From positions 1 to 64,000 of the forward strand of contig DAIQNX010000008.1 of the NCBI GenBank assembly GCA_036788195.1: a stretch of 64,000 nt of DNA. Direction: 5' to 3'. Positions 8,297-16,839 of this stretch are shown one piece after another (the first letter of the stretch is position 1; each line of letters begins with the position of its first letter). The position numbers and the translations under genes are program-made. This DNA comes from CALFXN01 sp937957815 (GTDB lineage: Bacteria; Synergistota; Synergistia; Synergistales; Aminobacteriaceae). Under the pieces are notes generated by a model. That model did no database searches and was not told where the DNA came from. It saw nothing but the letters and a program-made list of their open reading frames with translations.

Positions 8297-9493
8297 TCAG
8301 TCTTCCGCGAGAGCGTCGAGCGTCGCGGCCGCGAGGACCTCCATGCCTATCGGAACGGCCCTGTCGTCGACGTAGAAGTTGATCGAATGCGTGGGGCAGT
8401 GCGGGCCGCCCGGCGTCCGGACTCCGAGGCGGAACAGGGTTCCGGGCGCTTTCTCCAGGAAATACGCGTAGTCTTCACCTCCCATCGCCGGAGAAGGCAG
8501 GTCCACGACGCGTTCAACCGACGGAATTTCCCGACAGACCCTCCGGATGCGATCCACCCATCTCGTGTCGACGCGCGTCGGAATCATCTCCGGCGTGATC
8601 TCGACGGTGACGTTCGCCTTGAGCGCCGCCCCGACGCCCGTGGCGATCTCGCGCACGCGGCGGTGGAACAGTTCCTGCGTCGCGGTGCGAAGATAGCGGA
8701 TGCACCCCTCGAGAACGACCGGGCCGCCGATGTAGGAGTTCGAGATGCCGCCCTCGATGCGCCCGAACGTCACGAACGCGCAGTCGGTGGGGGCGAGTTC
8801 CCTCGACCCCAGGCTCTGGAGCGTCGTGACGATGGTCGACGCGGCGAGGATCGTGTCGACGCCGTAGTGGGGGTATCCGCCGTGCGCCTGCTTCCCCTCG
8901 ACGGTCACCTTCAGGAGGTCGACGCCCGCGGTCATGAAGTCGTCCCGGACGCCGATCTCGCCGACGTAGATGTCGGGGAGCGCGTGAAGCGCCATGACGC
9001 CGTCGACGTGCGGGTTTTCCATGACGCCCGCCTCCATGAACTCGCGCCCGCCGCCGAGCTCTTCCTCGGCGTGCTGGAAGAAGAACTTCACGCAGCCCGA
9101 AAACGTATGGCGCAGGTCGCTCAGGAGCCAGGCCGTTCCGAGAAGGATGGCCGCGTGCGAGTCGTGCCCGCAGCCGTGGAAGACGCCGTCGCGCTTCGAC
9201 GCGTAGGGGACGCCCGACTGCTCCCGGATCGGCAGCGCGTCGATATCGGCGCGAAGGCCGACGCAGCGCCCCGGCCCGCTGCCGGCCGTTCCGCAGAGCT
9301 CGGCGCAGATTCCCGTTTGGCTCGATCCGATCCTGCGGATCACGTCCACTCCGAAGGACCGGAGCTTCTCTTCGATCAGCGCCGACGTTTCCGTCTCGTG
9401 AAAGCTGAGTTCCGGATTCTCGTGGATCCGGCGACGCCACTGAATGACTTCGTCAGCCTTCTGTCGGACCAGTGCCGCGAGCGATGCGTTCAT
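8297..9493 (-). CDS. M20 family metallo-amidohydrolase (second copy)
   Basis: This is a 398-residue M20D-type enzyme, cytoplasmic, with metal-site motifs HGCGHDSHAAI near residue 105, QHAEEELGGG near 140 and MGGEDYAYFL near 360. It resembles the 1138-2325 enzyme in architecture but is clearly a different paralogue (for example EEELGGG against EETLDGS). The ATG follows AAAGGAGATCCGC. Its place between the transporter ATPases and the binding proteins fits hydrolysis of an imported acylated amino acid or dipeptide. Confidence 0.9.
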   Translation of the reverse strand: MNASLAALVRQKADEVIQWRRRIHENPELSFHETETSALIEEKLRSFGVDVIRRIGSSQTGICAELCGTAGSGPGRCVGLRADIDALPIREQSGVPYASKRDGVFHGCGHDSHAAILLGTAWLLSDLRHTFSGCVKFFFQHAEEELGGGREFMEAGVMENPHVDGVMALHALPDIYVGEIGVRDDFMTAGVDLLKVTVEGKQAHGGYPHYGVDTILAASTIVTTLQSLGSRELAPTDCAFVTFGRIEGGISNSYIGGPVVLEGCIRYLRTATQELFHRRVREIATGVGAALKANVTVEITPEMIPTRVDTRWVDRIRRVCREIPSVERVVDLPSPAMGGEDYAYFLEKAPGTLFRLGVRTPGGPHCPTHSINFYVDDRAVPIGMEVLAAATLDALAED

Positions 9494-9556
9494 GCGGATC
9501 TCCTTTCGTTCGTTTCGTTTTGAATCTGCGGCGATAAGGCCCCCCGCCGCGTCGCA

Positions 9557-10144
9557 TCAGGATTTCATGACCTTCAGGCGTTCCCCGATATACGCGGCGG
9601 CCCGGCCGCAGGTGTCGTCGTCGGGGCAGTAGAGCCGCAGGAGCGTTCCGCGTTCCCCCATGAGGCGGATGACGCGCGCGCCGGCGACGACGTCGAAGCC
9701 GCGCACCCGGTCCCACGGGACGGTCTTCGTCGCGGTCCGTCCCTGTCGCGCGGGTGGTTCGATCGGAAACGGCCGGATGTGGAACGCGTCCGGCAGGGAA
9801 AGGGGCCGCCCCCTCATGCTCTCGCACCAGACCGCGTCCGCGAAGAGGCGACAGAGGACGATATAGCGGTTTCCGAGAAGCGGAAACGCGATCAGCGCGA
9901 AGGCCGCGGCTGCGAACGCGACGACGTAGCACGCGATCGTCGCGGCGACCGCGAGGTGCGGAAGCCCGATCTTCCCCGCGATGACGAGCTGCGCCGCGGC
10001 GACGAAGGCGACCGTTCCGGGCCAGAGGAGCGCGAGCGTCCCGGCGAGATCCTTCAGGATGAACGGATTCGTCCCGACGGGAACTCCCGCGAACCAGCGG
10101 AGCTGTTCGATTCCCTCTCCGGACTGCCGCCGCTCGGGGTCCAT
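9557..10144 (-). CDS. Hypothetical two-TM membrane protein of the peptide operon
   Basis: I do not recognise this 195-residue protein. Residues about 32-60 and 64-92 are hydrophobic and should form two membrane segments. The remaining C-terminal half (about 100-195) is soluble, with a WDRVRGFDVVAGARVIRL stretch reminiscent of small beta-rich PH-like domains found in such membrane proteins. The start lies one base after the stop of the upstream ATPase gene (TGA-C-ATG), so translation is probably coupled to the transporter. It may be an accessory or regulatory subunit, which is inference from position only. Confidence 0.6.
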   Translation of the reverse strand: MDPERRQSGEGIEQLRWFAGVPVGTNPFILKDLAGTLALLWPGTVAFVAAAQLVIAGKIGLPHLAVAATIACYVVAFAAAAFALIAFPLLGNRYIVLCRLFADAVWCESMRGRPLSLPDAFHIRPFPIEPPARQGRTATKTVPWDRVRGFDVVAGARVIRLMGERGTLLRLYCPDDDTCGRAAAYIGERLKVMKS

Positions 10145-10145
10145 G

Positions 10146-11132
10146 TCACGCGCGCCGTTCGAGGCTTCCGGCGAAGTGGCAGGAGACGAGGTGCCCCGGC
10201 GCGATCTCCAGCAGCGCCGGCTGCTCCCGTACGCAGATCTCCTGCCGGTAGGCGCAGCGTCCCGCGAAGCGGCATCCTGGCGCGGGGTCGATCGGGCTCG
10301 GGACGTCGCCCTCGAGCAGGATGCGTTCCTTCTTCGCGTCGAGTCTCGCGACCGGGACGGCGGAAAGGAGCGCCTGCGTATAGGGGTGGACCGGATCCCT
10401 GAAGAGCGTGACGTTGTCCGCCTTCTCGACGACCTGCCCGAGGTACATGACCGCGACCTCGTCGGAGACGTAGCGCACGACGCTCAGGTTGTGCGAGATG
10501 AAGAGGTACGTGTAGCCGCGCTCCTTCTTGAGCTCCTGGAGCAGGTTGAGGATCTGGGCCTGGATGCAGACGTCGAGCGCCGAAACCGGTTCGTCGAGGA
10601 CGATGAACTCCGGGTCGAGCGCGAGCGCGCGGGCGATTCCGATCCGCTGCCGGCGCCCCCCGTCGAGCTCGTGGGGGAACGACGTCGCGACGCGTTCGGC
10701 GAGCCCCACGGTATCCATGAGAACGCCGACTTTCGCGTCGATCTCCTTCCTGTTCCGGCAGGCGTTGTTGATCACGAGCGGTTCCGCGATTTGCTGCGCG
10801 ACGGACATCCTCGGATTGAGCGACGAGAACGGGTCCTGGAAGACGATCTGCGCCCGCGTCCGGAAGGCGCTCCGCTGTTCGGGCGTGTACTTCAGCGCGT
10901 CCGAACCGTGAAAGAAGACCTCGCCGCCCGTGGCCTCGATGAGGCCGATGACGACGCGTCCGAGCGTCGACTTGCCGCAGCCGGATTCTCCGACGAGCCC
11001 GAGCGTCTTTCCCCTCGGAATGGTCAGAGAAACGTCGTCGACGGCGTGGAGCAGTCCCTTCCGGACGGTGAAGTACTTCCTGAGGTTCCTGATGTCGAGC
11101 AGGGGTTCGGATTCCGGGATCCGTCCGTTCAT
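10146..11132 (-). CDS. Oligopeptide/dipeptide ABC transporter ATP-binding protein (OppF/DppF type)
   Basis: The 328-residue ATPase has Walker A GESGCGKST near residue 48, the Q-loop IVFQDPFSSLNPRMSV, an unusual signature DGGRRQRIGIARAL, Walker B FIVLDEP and the switch His in FISHNLSVV. The C-terminal OPP/DPP-type domain carries the Cys pattern CRFAGRCAYRQEIC expected for an iron-sulfur or structural site. ATG 11132 has GGAAGGAGG upstream and overlaps the OppD stop by four bases (ATGA). An open frame continues far upstream but is an artefact of high GC. It powers peptide uptake at the membrane with the 11129-12136 partner. Confidence 0.93.
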   Translation of the reverse strand: MNGRIPESEPLLDIRNLRKYFTVRKGLLHAVDDVSLTIPRGKTLGLVGESGCGKSTLGRVVIGLIEATGGEVFFHGSDALKYTPEQRSAFRTRAQIVFQDPFSSLNPRMSVAQQIAEPLVINNACRNRKEIDAKVGVLMDTVGLAERVATSFPHELDGGRRQRIGIARALALDPEFIVLDEPVSALDVCIQAQILNLLQELKKERGYTYLFISHNLSVVRYVSDEVAVMYLGQVVEKADNVTLFRDPVHPYTQALLSAVPVARLDAKKERILLEGDVPSPIDPAPGCRFAGRCAYRQEICVREQPALLEIAPGHLVSCHFAGSLERRA

Positions 11133-12136
11133 TCGGGTCTTCCTCCTTCCGTCCCGAGCGGGAAGTAGCAATCGACCGAGTGGTTCGGCGCGACCTCGCG
11201 CATGCCGCATGGCGTTTCGTGGCAGATGTCCTTCGCGTAGGAACAGCGCGGCGAGAACGAGCACCCCTTCGGGAGGTCCGTCGGATCGGGCGGAAGGCCC
11301 GGGATGACCGCAAGCTTCCCGCCGAGCGGGCTGTCGAGGTCCGGAACGGCATTGAAGAGCCCGCGGGTGTACGGATGCATCGGTTTTCCGTACAGGCTCC
11401 GGATATCCGCGTATTCGACGAGGCGGCCCGCGTACATGATCGCGACGTCCTGACAGATCTCGGCGACGATCCCGAGGTCGTGCGTGATCAGAAGCAGCGA
11501 CGTCTTCACGACGGACTGGAGATTCTTGATGAGTTCGAGCACCTGGGCCTGGATCGTCACGTCGAGCGCGGTCGTCGGCTCGTCGGCGATCAGGAGGGCC
11601 GGCCGGCACGCGAGCGCGATCGCGATTCCGACGCGCTGGCGCATGCCGCCCGAGAACTGGTGCGGATAGTCCCGCGCCCGCTCGGGCCGGATTCCGACGA
11701 GCGCGAGCATCTCGTGCGCCCGGTCGCGGATGCCCGTTCCCCTGAGGTCGGAGTGGAGGGAGATCATCTCGACGATCTGGTCCTCGACGGTCATGATCGG
11801 GTTGAGCGACGTCATCGGGTCCTGGAAGATCATCGCGATGCGGTTGCCGCGGATGAAGCGCTTCTCGGCCTCGGTCATCCGCATGATGTCGCAGCCCTCG
11901 AAGAGGATCTCGCCGCTCGTGATCTCGCCGGGGGGCGACTGGATGAGCTGGAGGATCGAAAGCGCCGTCGTCGTCTTGCCCGCTCCGGTCTCGCCGACGA
12001 AGCCGAGCGCCTTTCCCGCGTGGAGCGTCAGGTTCAGGCCGTTGACCGCGCGGACGACGCCGGAGTCGGTGTTGAAGCGCACCGAGAGGTTGCGGATATC
12101 GAGAAGGACGGAGGTATCGGTGGGTGTCATTCGCAT
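11129..12136 (-). CDS. Oligopeptide/dipeptide ABC transporter ATP-binding protein (OppD/DppD type)
   Basis: The 335-residue ATPase shows Walker A GETGAGKTT, Q-loop MIFQDPMTSLNPI, signature FSGGMRQRVGIAIAL, Walker B LLIADEPTTALDVT and the switch His in LITHDLGIV. The C-terminal region has the CSFSPRCSYAKDIC motif of the OppD/DppD class. The start is the ATG at 12136, with a second in-frame ATG two codons later; the ribosome site is weak (GTAGGCG), so coupling to the upstream permease stop is likely. It forms the ATPase pair with the OppF-like protein. Confidence 0.93.
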   Translation of the reverse strand: MRMTPTDTSVLLDIRNLSVRFNTDSGVVRAVNGLNLTLHAGKALGFVGETGAGKTTTALSILQLIQSPPGEITSGEILFEGCDIMRMTEAEKRFIRGNRIAMIFQDPMTSLNPIMTVEDQIVEMISLHSDLRGTGIRDRAHEMLALVGIRPERARDYPHQFSGGMRQRVGIAIALACRPALLIADEPTTALDVTIQAQVLELIKNLQSVVKTSLLLITHDLGIVAEICQDVAIMYAGRLVEYADIRSLYGKPMHPYTRGLFNAVPDLDSPLGGKLAVIPGLPPDPTDLPKGCSFSPRCSYAKDICHETPCGMREVAPNHSVDCYFPLGTEGGRPE

Positions 12137-12139
12137 CGC

Positions 12140-12991
12140 CTACCGTTTCTGCTTGGGGTCGAGCGCGTCCCGGAGGCCGTCGCCGATGCAGTTCAGGGCC
12201 ACGATGGTGATCATGATCGCGAGGCCGGGGAAGATGCTCAGATACGCGCTGTCGCGGATGTAGGGGCGCGCCGCGGAGAGCATTCCGCCCCATTCGGGGT
12301 ACGGGGGCTGGATGCCGAGACCGAGGAAACTCAGGGTCGCCGCGAACAGGATCGCGTTCGCGACGCTCAGCGTCGACTGGACGATCAGGGGCGCGGCGCA
12401 GTTCGGCAGGATGTACAGCGTGATGATCCGCAGATGGCTCGCGCCCATCGCTCGCGCGGCCTCGATGAACTCCATCCCCTTGATCGAAAGGACGGATGCC
12501 CGCATGAGTCGCGCGAACCGCGGGATCGACGTGATGCCGACGGCCACCATCAGGTTGACGAGGCCGGGCCCGAGGGCCGAGGAGATCACGATCGCGAGAA
12601 GGATCGTGGGGATCGCGAGCTGGACGTCCATGATCCGCATCAGCACGCTGTCCGTTCGGCCGCCGAAATAGCCGCCGATCGCGCCGATCGCGCCTCCGAT
12701 AACGAGGGAAATCGACACGGCGATCAGGCCGACCTGCAGCGAGATCCGCGAGCCGTAGATCAGGCGGCTCAGGACGTCGCGCCCGAACTCGTCCGTCCCG
12801 AGAAGGTGCGTCGCCGTGGGCGGCTTGCGGATCATCATGTAGTCCTGATCGGCGTATCCGTAGGGGGAGATCTGCTCCGCGAAGATGGCCGTTCCTATCA
12901 GCACGAAGAGGACGAAGAACCCGAGCACGGCGAGGTAGTTTCGCCGGAGGCGGATCAGCGTGAATTTCATCATCGAGTTGCGCGCGGTCAT
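12140..12991 (-). CDS. Peptide ABC transporter permease (DppC type)
   Basis: This 283-residue inner-membrane permease starts with a DppC-like soluble N-terminus and one TM helix (about 18-40), then TM helices from about 85 on. The LLGTDEFGRDVLSRLIYGSRISL motif marks the DppC/OppC class, and the EAARAMGASHLRIITLYILPN loop is the EAA coupling motif that contacts the ATPase. GGAGGGGACACGAC precedes the ATG. It pairs with the DppB-like permease encoded just upstream. Confidence 0.93.
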   Translation of the reverse strand: MTARNSMMKFTLIRLRRNYLAVLGFFVLFVLIGTAIFAEQISPYGYADQDYMMIRKPPTATHLLGTDEFGRDVLSRLIYGSRISLQVGLIAVSISLVIGGAIGAIGGYFGGRTDSVLMRIMDVQLAIPTILLAIVISSALGPGLVNLMVAVGITSIPRFARLMRASVLSIKGMEFIEAARAMGASHLRIITLYILPNCAAPLIVQSTLSVANAILFAATLSFLGLGIQPPYPEWGGMLSAARPYIRDSAYLSIFPGLAIMITIVALNCIGDGLRDALDPKQKR

Positions 12992-13004
12992 GTCGTGTCC
13001 CCTC

Positions 13005-13928
13005 CTATTTCACGTGGATCCGGGGGTCGATGAACGCGTAGAGGATATCGACCGCCAGGTTGATGAGACAGAACGCGACGGAGATGAACAGCACTCCGCC
13101 CTGAATGATCGGGTAGTCGCGCATGTTGATCGCCTCGAGCATCAGGCGGCCGACGCCCGAGATCGAGAAGATCGCCTCGGTGACGATCGAGCCGCCGAGG
13201 AGCATTCCGAACTGCATGCTGATGATCGTGAGGATCGGGATCATCGCGTTCGGCAGCGCGTGGCGCAGGATCACCACGCTCTCGCGCTGCCCCTTGGCCC
13301 GGGCGGTGCGGATGTAGTCGGACCTGATGACCTCGAGCATACTCGCCCTCGTCGTCCGCGCGATGACGGCCACGGTCGCGCCCGAGAGCGTCACGACGGG
13401 AAGGACCATTTCGCCGACGGTCTCGAACCCCATCGAGGGGAGCCATCCGAGATGGACCGAGAACGCGATGATGAGCAGGATTCCGGTCCAGAACGTCGGC
13501 ATCGAGACGCCGAGCAGCGTCACGAGCGTCGTGAGGCTGTCGAGAAGCGAATACTGCCGGATCGCGCAGATGACGCCGAGCGGGATTCCGACCAGCGTGC
13601 TGAATACGACAGCCCAGAACGCGAGCCGGATCGTGACCGGAATGCGCGTCGAGAGTTCCATCGAAACGGGGCTTTTCATGATGTAGGAGTATCCGAGGTC
13701 GACTTCGAAAACGGCCTTGTAGAGATACCGTCCGAGCTGGACCGGAAACGACGCGTCCAGTCCGTGTTCGGCGCGGAAGGCCGCGATGGTCTCGGGGTTC
13801 GCCTCCTGCCCGAGCGCGATCTGGGCGGGGTCGCCCGGGGTGAAATACAGGATCGTGAAGATGATGACCATGACGCTGAGGATGACGGGAACGAGCAGCA
13901 GAACTCTCCGGATGATGTACCTGACCAC
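13005..13928 (-). CDS. Peptide ABC transporter permease (DppB type)
   Basis: The 307-residue permease begins VVRYIIRRVLLLVPVILSVM, a typical first TM of DppB proteins, followed by FTPGDPAQIALG. Further TM helices and the coupling loop RTARAKGQRESVVILRHALPN are present. I use the GTG start at 13928, which has GAGGGGGGAG five bases upstream; the frame is open further but that part lacks a ribosome site. It is the first transporter gene, 76 bases after the GntR stop, so it is likely transcribed with the regulator. Confidence 0.92.
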   Translation of the reverse strand: MVRYIIRRVLLLVPVILSVMVIIFTILYFTPGDPAQIALGQEANPETIAAFRAEHGLDASFPVQLGRYLYKAVFEVDLGYSYIMKSPVSMELSTRIPVTIRLAFWAVVFSTLVGIPLGVICAIRQYSLLDSLTTLVTLLGVSMPTFWTGILLIIAFSVHLGWLPSMGFETVGEMVLPVVTLSGATVAVIARTTRASMLEVIRSDYIRTARAKGQRESVVILRHALPNAMIPILTIISMQFGMLLGGSIVTEAIFSISGVGRLMLEAINMRDYPIIQGGVLFISVAFCLINLAVDILYAFIDPRIHVK

Positions 13929-14004
13929 AGATGCTCCCCCCTCGGGATAGAGTGAACGGACCTTTTTCGTGTGCGCGCGTTCCGGATCGCGGCCCCCGGC
14001 CGGG

Positions 14005-14745
14005 CTATACCGTCGTGCGCTCTCCGGGGCGCGCGGCGCCGGCGTCGGAATCCCTTTCCGGCATGGAGATCGGGCAAAGTTCGAGACGGCGGAAGAGCAG
14101 TTTGCGTAACCGCGTGGCATCTTTCGCGCGTAGACAGTCGAGAAGCTGGTCGTGCGACTCCACGCTCGCCCGCATTATGTCCTCGAGGCAGAGTCGTCTG
14201 TCGAACGAGCACCGGATCTGGTAGGACAGATTCCGGAGCATCTTCTTCGTCCAGAAGCAGTCGCCTCTGGCGAGCGAGTGGAGATAGTCGTGAAACTCCA
14301 TCTCCTTCTCGGCGAACCGGAACATCTTCCGGTCGCCGCCGGAAGGGTCGTCGAGGATACGTTCCATCTCGCGGTTCATCGCGACCGCGCGTTCCAGCTC
14401 CCCGTCGCTCGGACCGCCGCATTCGATGACGGTTTCGAGAAGACTGTGCTCGAGGAGTGTCCGTAACCTGTTGATCTCGGAAAACTCCCCCTCGCGGAAG
14501 TCCGCCACGAACCAGCCCTTGTACCTGACGGAGACGATCAGCCCCTGCTCCTCGAGCTCCTTGAGAGCTTCGCGGATGGGGGCGCGGCTGAGTTCGAGCA
14601 CGCGGGAAAGCTCCCGTTCGTTGATCTGGTCGCCGCATCGCAGCGTCCGCTTTTCGAAGAGCGCCGTCCTGACATGATCGATGACAATGTCCTTCAGGTT
14701 GCCTTTGATCTTTGAAAGGTGACCGTTTTCGTTCGCCATAGCCAC
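14005..14745 (-). CDS. GntR-family (FCD type) transcriptional regulator
   Basis: The 246-residue protein has an N-terminal GntR winged helix (about residues 15-80; INERELSRVLELSRAPIREALKELEEQGLI is the recognition region) and a C-terminal all-helical FCD effector domain. Ligand-binding His and Asp residues appear in FHDYLHSLARGD and SHDQLLDC. The GTG start at 14745 is six bases after GGAG. It is the first gene of a long minus-strand operon for peptide uptake and breakdown, and its own promoter carries a striking operator. FCD regulators usually respond to small carboxylates or amino acids, so it probably derepresses the operon on a peptide breakdown product. Confidence 0.92.
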   Translation of the reverse strand: MAMANENGHLSKIKGNLKDIVIDHVRTALFEKRTLRCGDQINERELSRVLELSRAPIREALKELEEQGLIVSVRYKGWFVADFREGEFSEINRLRTLLEHSLLETVIECGGPSDGELERAVAMNREMERILDDPSGGDRKMFRFAEKEMEFHDYLHSLARGDCFWTKKMLRNLSYQIRCSFDRRLCLEDIMRASVESHDQLLDCLRAKDATRLRKLLFRRLELCPISMPERDSDAGAARPGERTTV

Positions 14746-14760
14746 TCGCCGCTCCTTCAG

Positions 14761-14788
14761 ATGGTCGACCGGTCGACCGGTCGACCAT
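14761..14788 (-). promoter_or_regulatory. Operator: three tandem GGTCGACC palindromes
   Basis: A perfect 28-base palindrome consists of three contiguous copies of the self-complementary octamer GGTCGACC, flanked by AT on each side. It sits 16 bases upstream of the GntR start codon and just downstream of the promoter -10 element, covering the expected transcription start. FCD-type GntR proteins typically bind TGGTnnnACCA-like sites, so autoregulation of the operon is a strong inference. Confidence 0.8.
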
Positions 14789-14791
14789 TAA

Positions 14792-14820
14792 AATCTACTC
14801 CACTTTCCGATATCGGTCAA
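14792..14820 (-). promoter_or_regulatory. Promoter of the GntR-peptide operon
   Basis: On the minus strand TTGACC (14820-14815) is followed after 17 bases by TAGATT (14797-14792). Transcription would begin at the edge of the GGTCGACC operator, a layout suited to repression by steric block. Confidence 0.7.
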
Positions 14821-14932
14821 GTCGGAAAATTGTTTCGAGTGGGTGAGGGGGGCTGCGGAAAGCGAAACTCCGGAACGATCCGTGTTCGGACTTCCCGGAA
14901 CCGGAAGGTGATCGACGGGAAAGCGGGCGAAA

Positions 14933-14966
14933 GCTTCGGGAGGTCGCGATCCCTGGAGACCGAAGC
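14933..14966. terminator. Weak hairpin after the zinc-ribbon gene
   Basis: Arms GCTTCGG and CCGAAGC enclose a 20-base loop immediately after the 14972-15412 gene. It may end that transcript before the GntR promoter. There is no T-run, so confidence is low. Confidence 0.3.
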
Positions 14967-14971
14967 CTCCG

Positions 14972-15412
14972 TCAACGTTCCTTTCGTCTGGAACCGTGCC
15001 CGTCCTGCGCGAACATCGCGTTCAGGCTGTCGGGATCGTTCCGTGCGCCGTTCGTTTTTCCGGATTCTCCGGCCTCTTCGGAAAGCGGGCTTTCGCGCAT
15101 CCCCAGAGATTGCGCGAGGGAGGTCTGGATGCGCCGCGCGAGCTTGACCTTCTTCGTCACTTCGTCCTTCGTCCCCGGGATCACGATCGGCTCGAAGTAC
15201 TTCAGGTCGATCAGCGTCCGGATGTCGAAAATGTCGATGTCGAGCGCCTGCGAGAGCGCGTATGCGTCGAGTTCCATTCGCGGATTGTCGTCGAGATATT
15301 TGCGAATGACGCGAAAGCAGGAATCGATGCGCTCCATGCAACTTGGGCACGTTTCAGAGCGGGCGCTCGAAAAGATTTTTCCGCACCGCCTGCATGTCGT
15401 GAGTTTTTTCAA
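14972..15412 (-). CDS. Small zinc-ribbon protein related to the flagellar-region YvyF family
   Basis: The 146-residue protein opens with a two-CxxC zinc ribbon (CRRCG at about 8-11 and CPSCM at about 22-25). This is followed by a segment (residues 30-75, RKYLDDNPRMELDAYALSQALDIDIFDIRTLIDL) that looks like a small helix-turn-helix. That pairing matches the YvyF/TIGR03826-type proteins found in flagellar operons. The C-terminal 60 residues are low-complexity and probably disordered. The start is a TTG preceded by GGGAGG. No flagellar gene is next to it here, so the functional link is inference, and a role as a regulator of motility or surface genes is only a guess. Confidence 0.6.
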   Translation of the reverse strand: MKKLTTCRRCGKIFSSARSETCPSCMERIDSCFRVIRKYLDDNPRMELDAYALSQALDIDIFDIRTLIDLKYFEPIVIPGTKDEVTKKVKLARRIQTSLAQSLGMRESPLSEEAGESGKTNGARNDPDSLNAMFAQDGHGSRRKER

Positions 15413-15446
15413 TCGAACGCCGCCTCCCGCGGAAGATCTTCGCCCT

Positions 15447-15482
15447 CCTGACCGGCTTCCCGAATCGGGAAAGCCGGTCAGG
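15447..15482. terminator. Perfect long hairpin between the pseudogene and the zinc-ribbon gene
   Basis: CCTGACCGGCTT and its complement AAGCCGGTCAGG, with extra CCCGA/TCGGG pairing inside, make a near-perfect stem with a tiny loop. It lies 60 bases past the stop of the surface-protein pseudogene and 35 bases before the zinc-ribbon start. It is probably the terminator of the former. Confidence 0.55.
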
Positions 15483-15541
15483 GAACTCCGGCACAGAATA
15501 CCACGGAAGAGGCGAAAAAAGAACGCCGGGGTGGAGAGTCG

Positions 15542-16226
15542 TCAGCAACGCCGCAGGAGCACCACGGGCGCAAGGAGCAGCAGAGTCGCAAGAACCGCGC
15601 CGCTTCCCTTCCGGAGGACATTCTCTCCCTCGTCGCGCGGAACGATCGAGTACCCGGTCGGGTTGCCGTTGGCGTCGAACGTGCGCGTCAGCAGGAAAAC
15701 CTGCGAGCGATATCCCGATGGCGCGCCTTCGATCGTCACTTCGAGCAGCAAGACGAGGCCGCCCGCGCCCGAGTTGAGTTTCGCGACGAGCGAGAAGAAG
15801 CGCACGAGGTCCATGTTGTAGCCCCCCGACGCTATGGCCGCGGGGTCCGTTGCGAGCAGCTGCGCGAGCAGCGCGTAAGACGCGAGGATGCCATGCTTCG
15901 CGTCCGGGTCGGCAATGTCGACGGGACCGACGACATCGGCGATGAAGTATCCAGCGTTCGGCGAAACCGTGAAGGTCTTGCCCGTGCCGGTCAGAACCTT
16001 CACGTCGCCCGACGGATCGATGTCGCCACCCGCTCCGGCGCTCGCGCTCGCGATCGCGACGGGAAAATCGCTCTCGCCGTATGCGGCTGCCCAGCTTGTA
16101 CCGTTTTTAACTTCAGCTCCCTCCTGTGTGACGTACCATACCGCCGCGTTCGCCCCCGAAGCGCAAAAAGAATCGCCGCGATGCCAAGGGCAAAAGACTT
16201 CGGGGAAAACGAACGTTCAAAATCAT
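15542..16226 (-). pseudogene. Frameshifted secreted surface protein with Synergist-type C-terminal sorting tail
   Basis: An open frame of 153 codons (15542-16003) runs upstream without a proper start into a secretion-signal region that is out of frame. The C-terminus is glycine-serine, then a hydrophobic stretch (LATLLLLAPVVLL) and RRC, resembling the sorting tails of Synergistota surface proteins. The N-terminal part reads WYVTQEGAEVKNGTSWAAAYG, typical of the first strand of beta-helix surface proteins. A good TAGGAGAGATTTGGC ribosome site and an ATG at 16226 remain, and a signal core (SFALGIAAILFA) is present but in a different frame from both the ATG and the downstream body. Two small indels in C/T or G runs would join them. 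The product is also much shorter than a full surface protein, so internal deletion is likely. Confidence 0.65.
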
Positions 16227-16790
16227 GCCAAATCTCTCCTATACGTACATACTACAAAAAAAATCAAAAATATATATTTATTATGATAAACATACTGAAG
16301 CATCACGTCAAGATTCCCGAGATTGGAATTTTTTCATTTTGGTTCAGCCTCGGGCTATAGACCCCACACTCGGGACAGCCCTTGCGAGAATCGCAATGGT
16401 ACCCTGCAATTGATCTGCGATGATGTCGTCCGATTCGAAATCATGTCGGTCGAGAGAGTACGGCTCCTTCATTGCACTCGCGAGGCCGCAGCACACGGAA
16501 ATACTGTCGGGATCGCCGCGGTATGGTCATTGCGTACTCTTCTTCAAAGGTCGCGTTCTGGTTTTTCGTGGCGCCGGGATACATCGGAACATTTCCATAG
16601 GCGGATTGCCGCTCCGAAAATACGCGCGAGGGGGGAAATCTCAAAAAAATGTCTATTATGGGCTGTACGCAAATAAATCGCGATAGTTCGCGTCGCTGCC
16701 GTCGCTGCGCCGGAACCGGAGGCAGGAGCAGAGGATGGCGACACGGATTTCGTCGCATGGTCTCCCGCAAGGCTCTCCTGCTATAGTAAT
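16227..16790. other. Gene-free stretch, partly AT-rich
   Basis: About 560 bases hold no convincing gene. The part at 16240-16310 is very AT-rich (runs of A and TATATATTTATTATG) and probably contains the promoter of the former surface-protein gene. The rest has short ORFs on both strands without ribosome sites or recognisable motifs. It looks like decayed DNA next to the pseudogene. Confidence 0.5.
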
Positions 16791-16839
16791 GTGTGGAACA
16801 ACACGATCTTCCGGTATTCCATAAAGGAGGTGTCGTCCG

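Noticed and set aside
6210..8375. 721-codon plus-strand open frame
   Set aside because: Antisense to the third binding-protein gene, with the same mirror-frame composition and no family motifs.
10146..12293. 715-codon minus-strand frame suggesting an ATPase fusion
   Set aside because: Only the last 328 codons are an ATPase; the rest is another reading frame of the OppD gene. A proper ribosome site marks the start at 11132.
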